The notes below the pieces were generated by a model. It worked only from the letters and a program-made list of their open reading frames with translations, did not search any database and was not told where the DNA came from. 64,000 nucleotides of DNA from positions 93,934-157,933 of the forward strand of contig KV425584.1 in the NCBI GenBank assembly GCA_001632425.1, in the 5' to 3' direction. Origin of the DNA: Neolentinus lepideus HHB14362 ss-1. Lineage: Eukaryota > Basidiomycota > Agaricomycetes > Gloeophyllales > Gloeophyllaceae. Positions 62,306 through 64,000 of the stretch are shown one piece after another. The translations under genes were made by a program, and so were the position numbers. Within the stretch, counting starts at the first letter, position 1. Every line of letters starts with the position of its first letter.

Positions 62306-63799
62306 GTTATTTGGTTTATCATGGGACTTCGACTGTATCTTCAATGTATATTCACACAATTAGAACCGTTCGTTGCGTACCTAAGATGATCATAGAACAT
62401 GTATCAGAGTCTGCTTCATGGTTGTACGATTGCTAGCATGCTATCGATATCTTTGATAACTTCTTAGTCGTGATTGAGCTCGTATCGAGGTACGGAGGTC
62501 CTGCATCATGCAAGATGGGAAGATGAATTGTATCCGAAGTTGTCCGATCTCATGGTGCCGGCATAAGCGAGCGCCCACTTCATTCTGCCTTGGGAATATA
62601 TGGCACCTTAACCTGCAGCCAACGTGGACGAGTCGATTGCTAAATTTACTAGTCAGCGGTTGTCACTGCGGGCATGAACCGACTCGGATGTTTGGTCTCC
62701 AAACATGGACTTAACATCTCTTCGGTAGGATAATATTTTCTTAGCGTGTGTGACGACTGGACATGCTTGGAACGAGTACAGTGCCTTTCCCCTGAGAACA
62801 AAAGGACCTCGGGACGGTGGTTACAAAGCCAAGAAGTATTCTCTCACTTCCTTTGGTCTCGCTAAAACCACTGGGCAAGGACCACTGTCTGGTTACAGAA
62901 CATGGTTAGTACATTGGAGCCTAAGCGAAATACACTTACAGCGAGAGCCGAACATACAAAGGAACCAGAGAATGTGTTGTATCTCTCAATTTACGCTCAG
63001 CGAGAGAAAACTCGTAAATTTAGATGTAATTGCCCTAGCATGTCCAGCGACCGGCAAGCGTACTAGGAAAATGTTCTACCCACCGGTGGGTATTCTTCCG
63101 ACCGAATGTTGGTCCAAGCCTGTAGTAAAAGGTTTTCTCCATGTTCTGTGTTCGACCAGTAGCGGTGTGCTTGAAGACTTCCGCCTCCCAGGCTGTTTAT
63201 GTAAGTCCCTGTGATCACCGGAGATTCACCACATGGCAAAGAAGGTCATTACTCTTCGTGAAGGGTGCACGTACCTCTCTTAATCGTCTACCTGTGAATA
63301 CGGTCATGTAAGTCTGCCGCAGGCGTGTCGATCCTGTTGCAAGCAGTGTAACATACAAAGCCCGGTCATTAACCACCAATCAGGCTGCGCGCTCAGGCAT
63401 TTTGTAGAGTGATATGCTAAGAAAATAGTCGGGAGGATTTGATATATGATAATTAGAGTAACTAACCTCCTATATATATCTGGCATCTTTCCTTCAAGCT
63501 TGTCGGTGCTTTTCGAGTGCTTTTGGCAAACATGTGAACAGCCAATCGCATAGTTACCCTTGTCTGCCGCGTCAACATGTCAAGAAGCATCAGGAAAGCG
63601 TCGAAGTCACTGACGGCATCGAGACTGATGAACTTAATCTTTAATTACTTAAACTAGTTGAATGGTCGTAAGCCGGTTCTTCATGACGTTTAGGTACCCG
63701 AGACTTGACTTATCATTTTGCCCTGGAATTAGGATTTTCCGACTTAAGACCATATCAGGCTTGTTTAAAGTGACTGTAAGTCACATTGACCTTTCGCTC
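62306..63799. other. Gene-poor stretch, about 1.5 kb
   Basis: Between PAL and the oxidase gene. A frame of 154 codons at 62750-63214 has no recognisable family. No repeat noticed. Confidence 0.4.
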
Positions 63800-64000
63800 A
63801 TGCAGCAATCCAACATGGTCGACAAAAACAGCGACATCTTGATTTTAGGGGCCGGGTGTTTTGGATCGTCTACTGCATATCACCTACTAAAGCGGGGATT
63901 TACTTCAATCACTATCGCCGATCGGTCCGAAGTCCTGCCTGCCCTCGATGCCGCTAGTACGGACTATAACAGAAGTGAGTCCGCAGCACAGACATCATGG
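63800..64000 (+). CDS. FAD-dependent oxidoreductase, DAO-type, truncated by the window
   Basis: The ATG at 63800 opens MQQSNMVDKNSDILILGAGC, continuing FGSSTAYHLLKRGF. This is a dinucleotide-binding GxGxxG followed by an acidic end of the second strand (ITIADRS). The stretch DAASTDYNR near 63950 is typical of fructosyl-amino-acid or sarcosine oxidase-like DAO proteins. A donor (GTGAGT) at 63975 ends the first exon. The rest lies outside the window, so substrate and length cannot be judged. Confidence 0.8.
   Translation, partial: MQQSNMVDKNSDILILGAGCFGSSTAYHLLKRGFTSITIADRSEVLPALDAASTDYNRSESAAQTSW

Overview
The window looks like genomic DNA of a filamentous basidiomycete, most likely an Agaricomycete. 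Coding regions are cut by many 47-63 bp GT-AG introns (a few up to about 95 bp), very small exons are common, and the gene content fits: two FunK1-type fungal kinases, phenylalanine ammonia-lyase, GH128 and GH18 hydrolases, a double-psi barrel secreted protein, F-box paralogues and a CYP. I rebuilt exon-intron structures by hand from splice sites and family motifs. Protein lengths assume those models.

Layout. (1) 1-7475 is a rearranged block with a 5' remnant of a MET17-like O-acetylhomoserine sulfhydrylase, a promoter remnant of a GRE2-like reductase, an intact FunK1 kinase (+), a decayed MET17 copy (-) and a truncated GRE2-like pseudogene (+). (2) 8.6-19.1 kb holds single-copy genes, all on the minus strand: oligoribonuclease, a TmpA-like membrane reductase, a GH128 glucanase, and a mitochondrial-type AAA ATPase. 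(3) 19.86-28.0 kb is an inverted copy of the left block in which MET17, the kinase and the GRE2-like reductase all appear intact. The two arms flank about 12.4 kb of unique sequence. (4) 28.7-38.97 kb: GH18 chitinase-like protein, two related F-box proteins, cornichon/ERV14, an RlpA/DPBB secreted protein and an N-acetylglucosamine kinase-like protein. (5) 39.7-40.7 kb: a 988 bp non-autonomous terminal-inverted-repeat element with a 6 bp target-site duplication. (6) 41-53.8 kb: MBL-fold hydrolase, LARGE-type glycosyltransferase, SAP/ankyrin-like protein, SDR, a P450 with one apparent frameshift, and FCF1. (7) 53.8-59.7 kb is gene-poor. (8) 59.7-62.3 kb is phenylalanine ammonia-lyase, and a FAD-dependent oxidase starts at 63.8 kb and runs off the window.

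Functional links. GH18 and the GlcNAc kinase could serve chitin turnover. GH128, GH18 and the DPBB protein have N-terminal signal peptides and probably act at the wall or outside the cell. Oligoribonuclease, FCF1, cornichon and MET17 are housekeeping. I see no coherent secondary-metabolite cluster and no prokaryotic-type defence system. The most unusual things seen are the inverted/tandem duplication with differential gene decay, the TIR element carrying a Pol III B-box-like motif, and extreme splicing features: an 8-nt microexon between two catalytic residues, an ATG-only first exon and two GC-AG introns.
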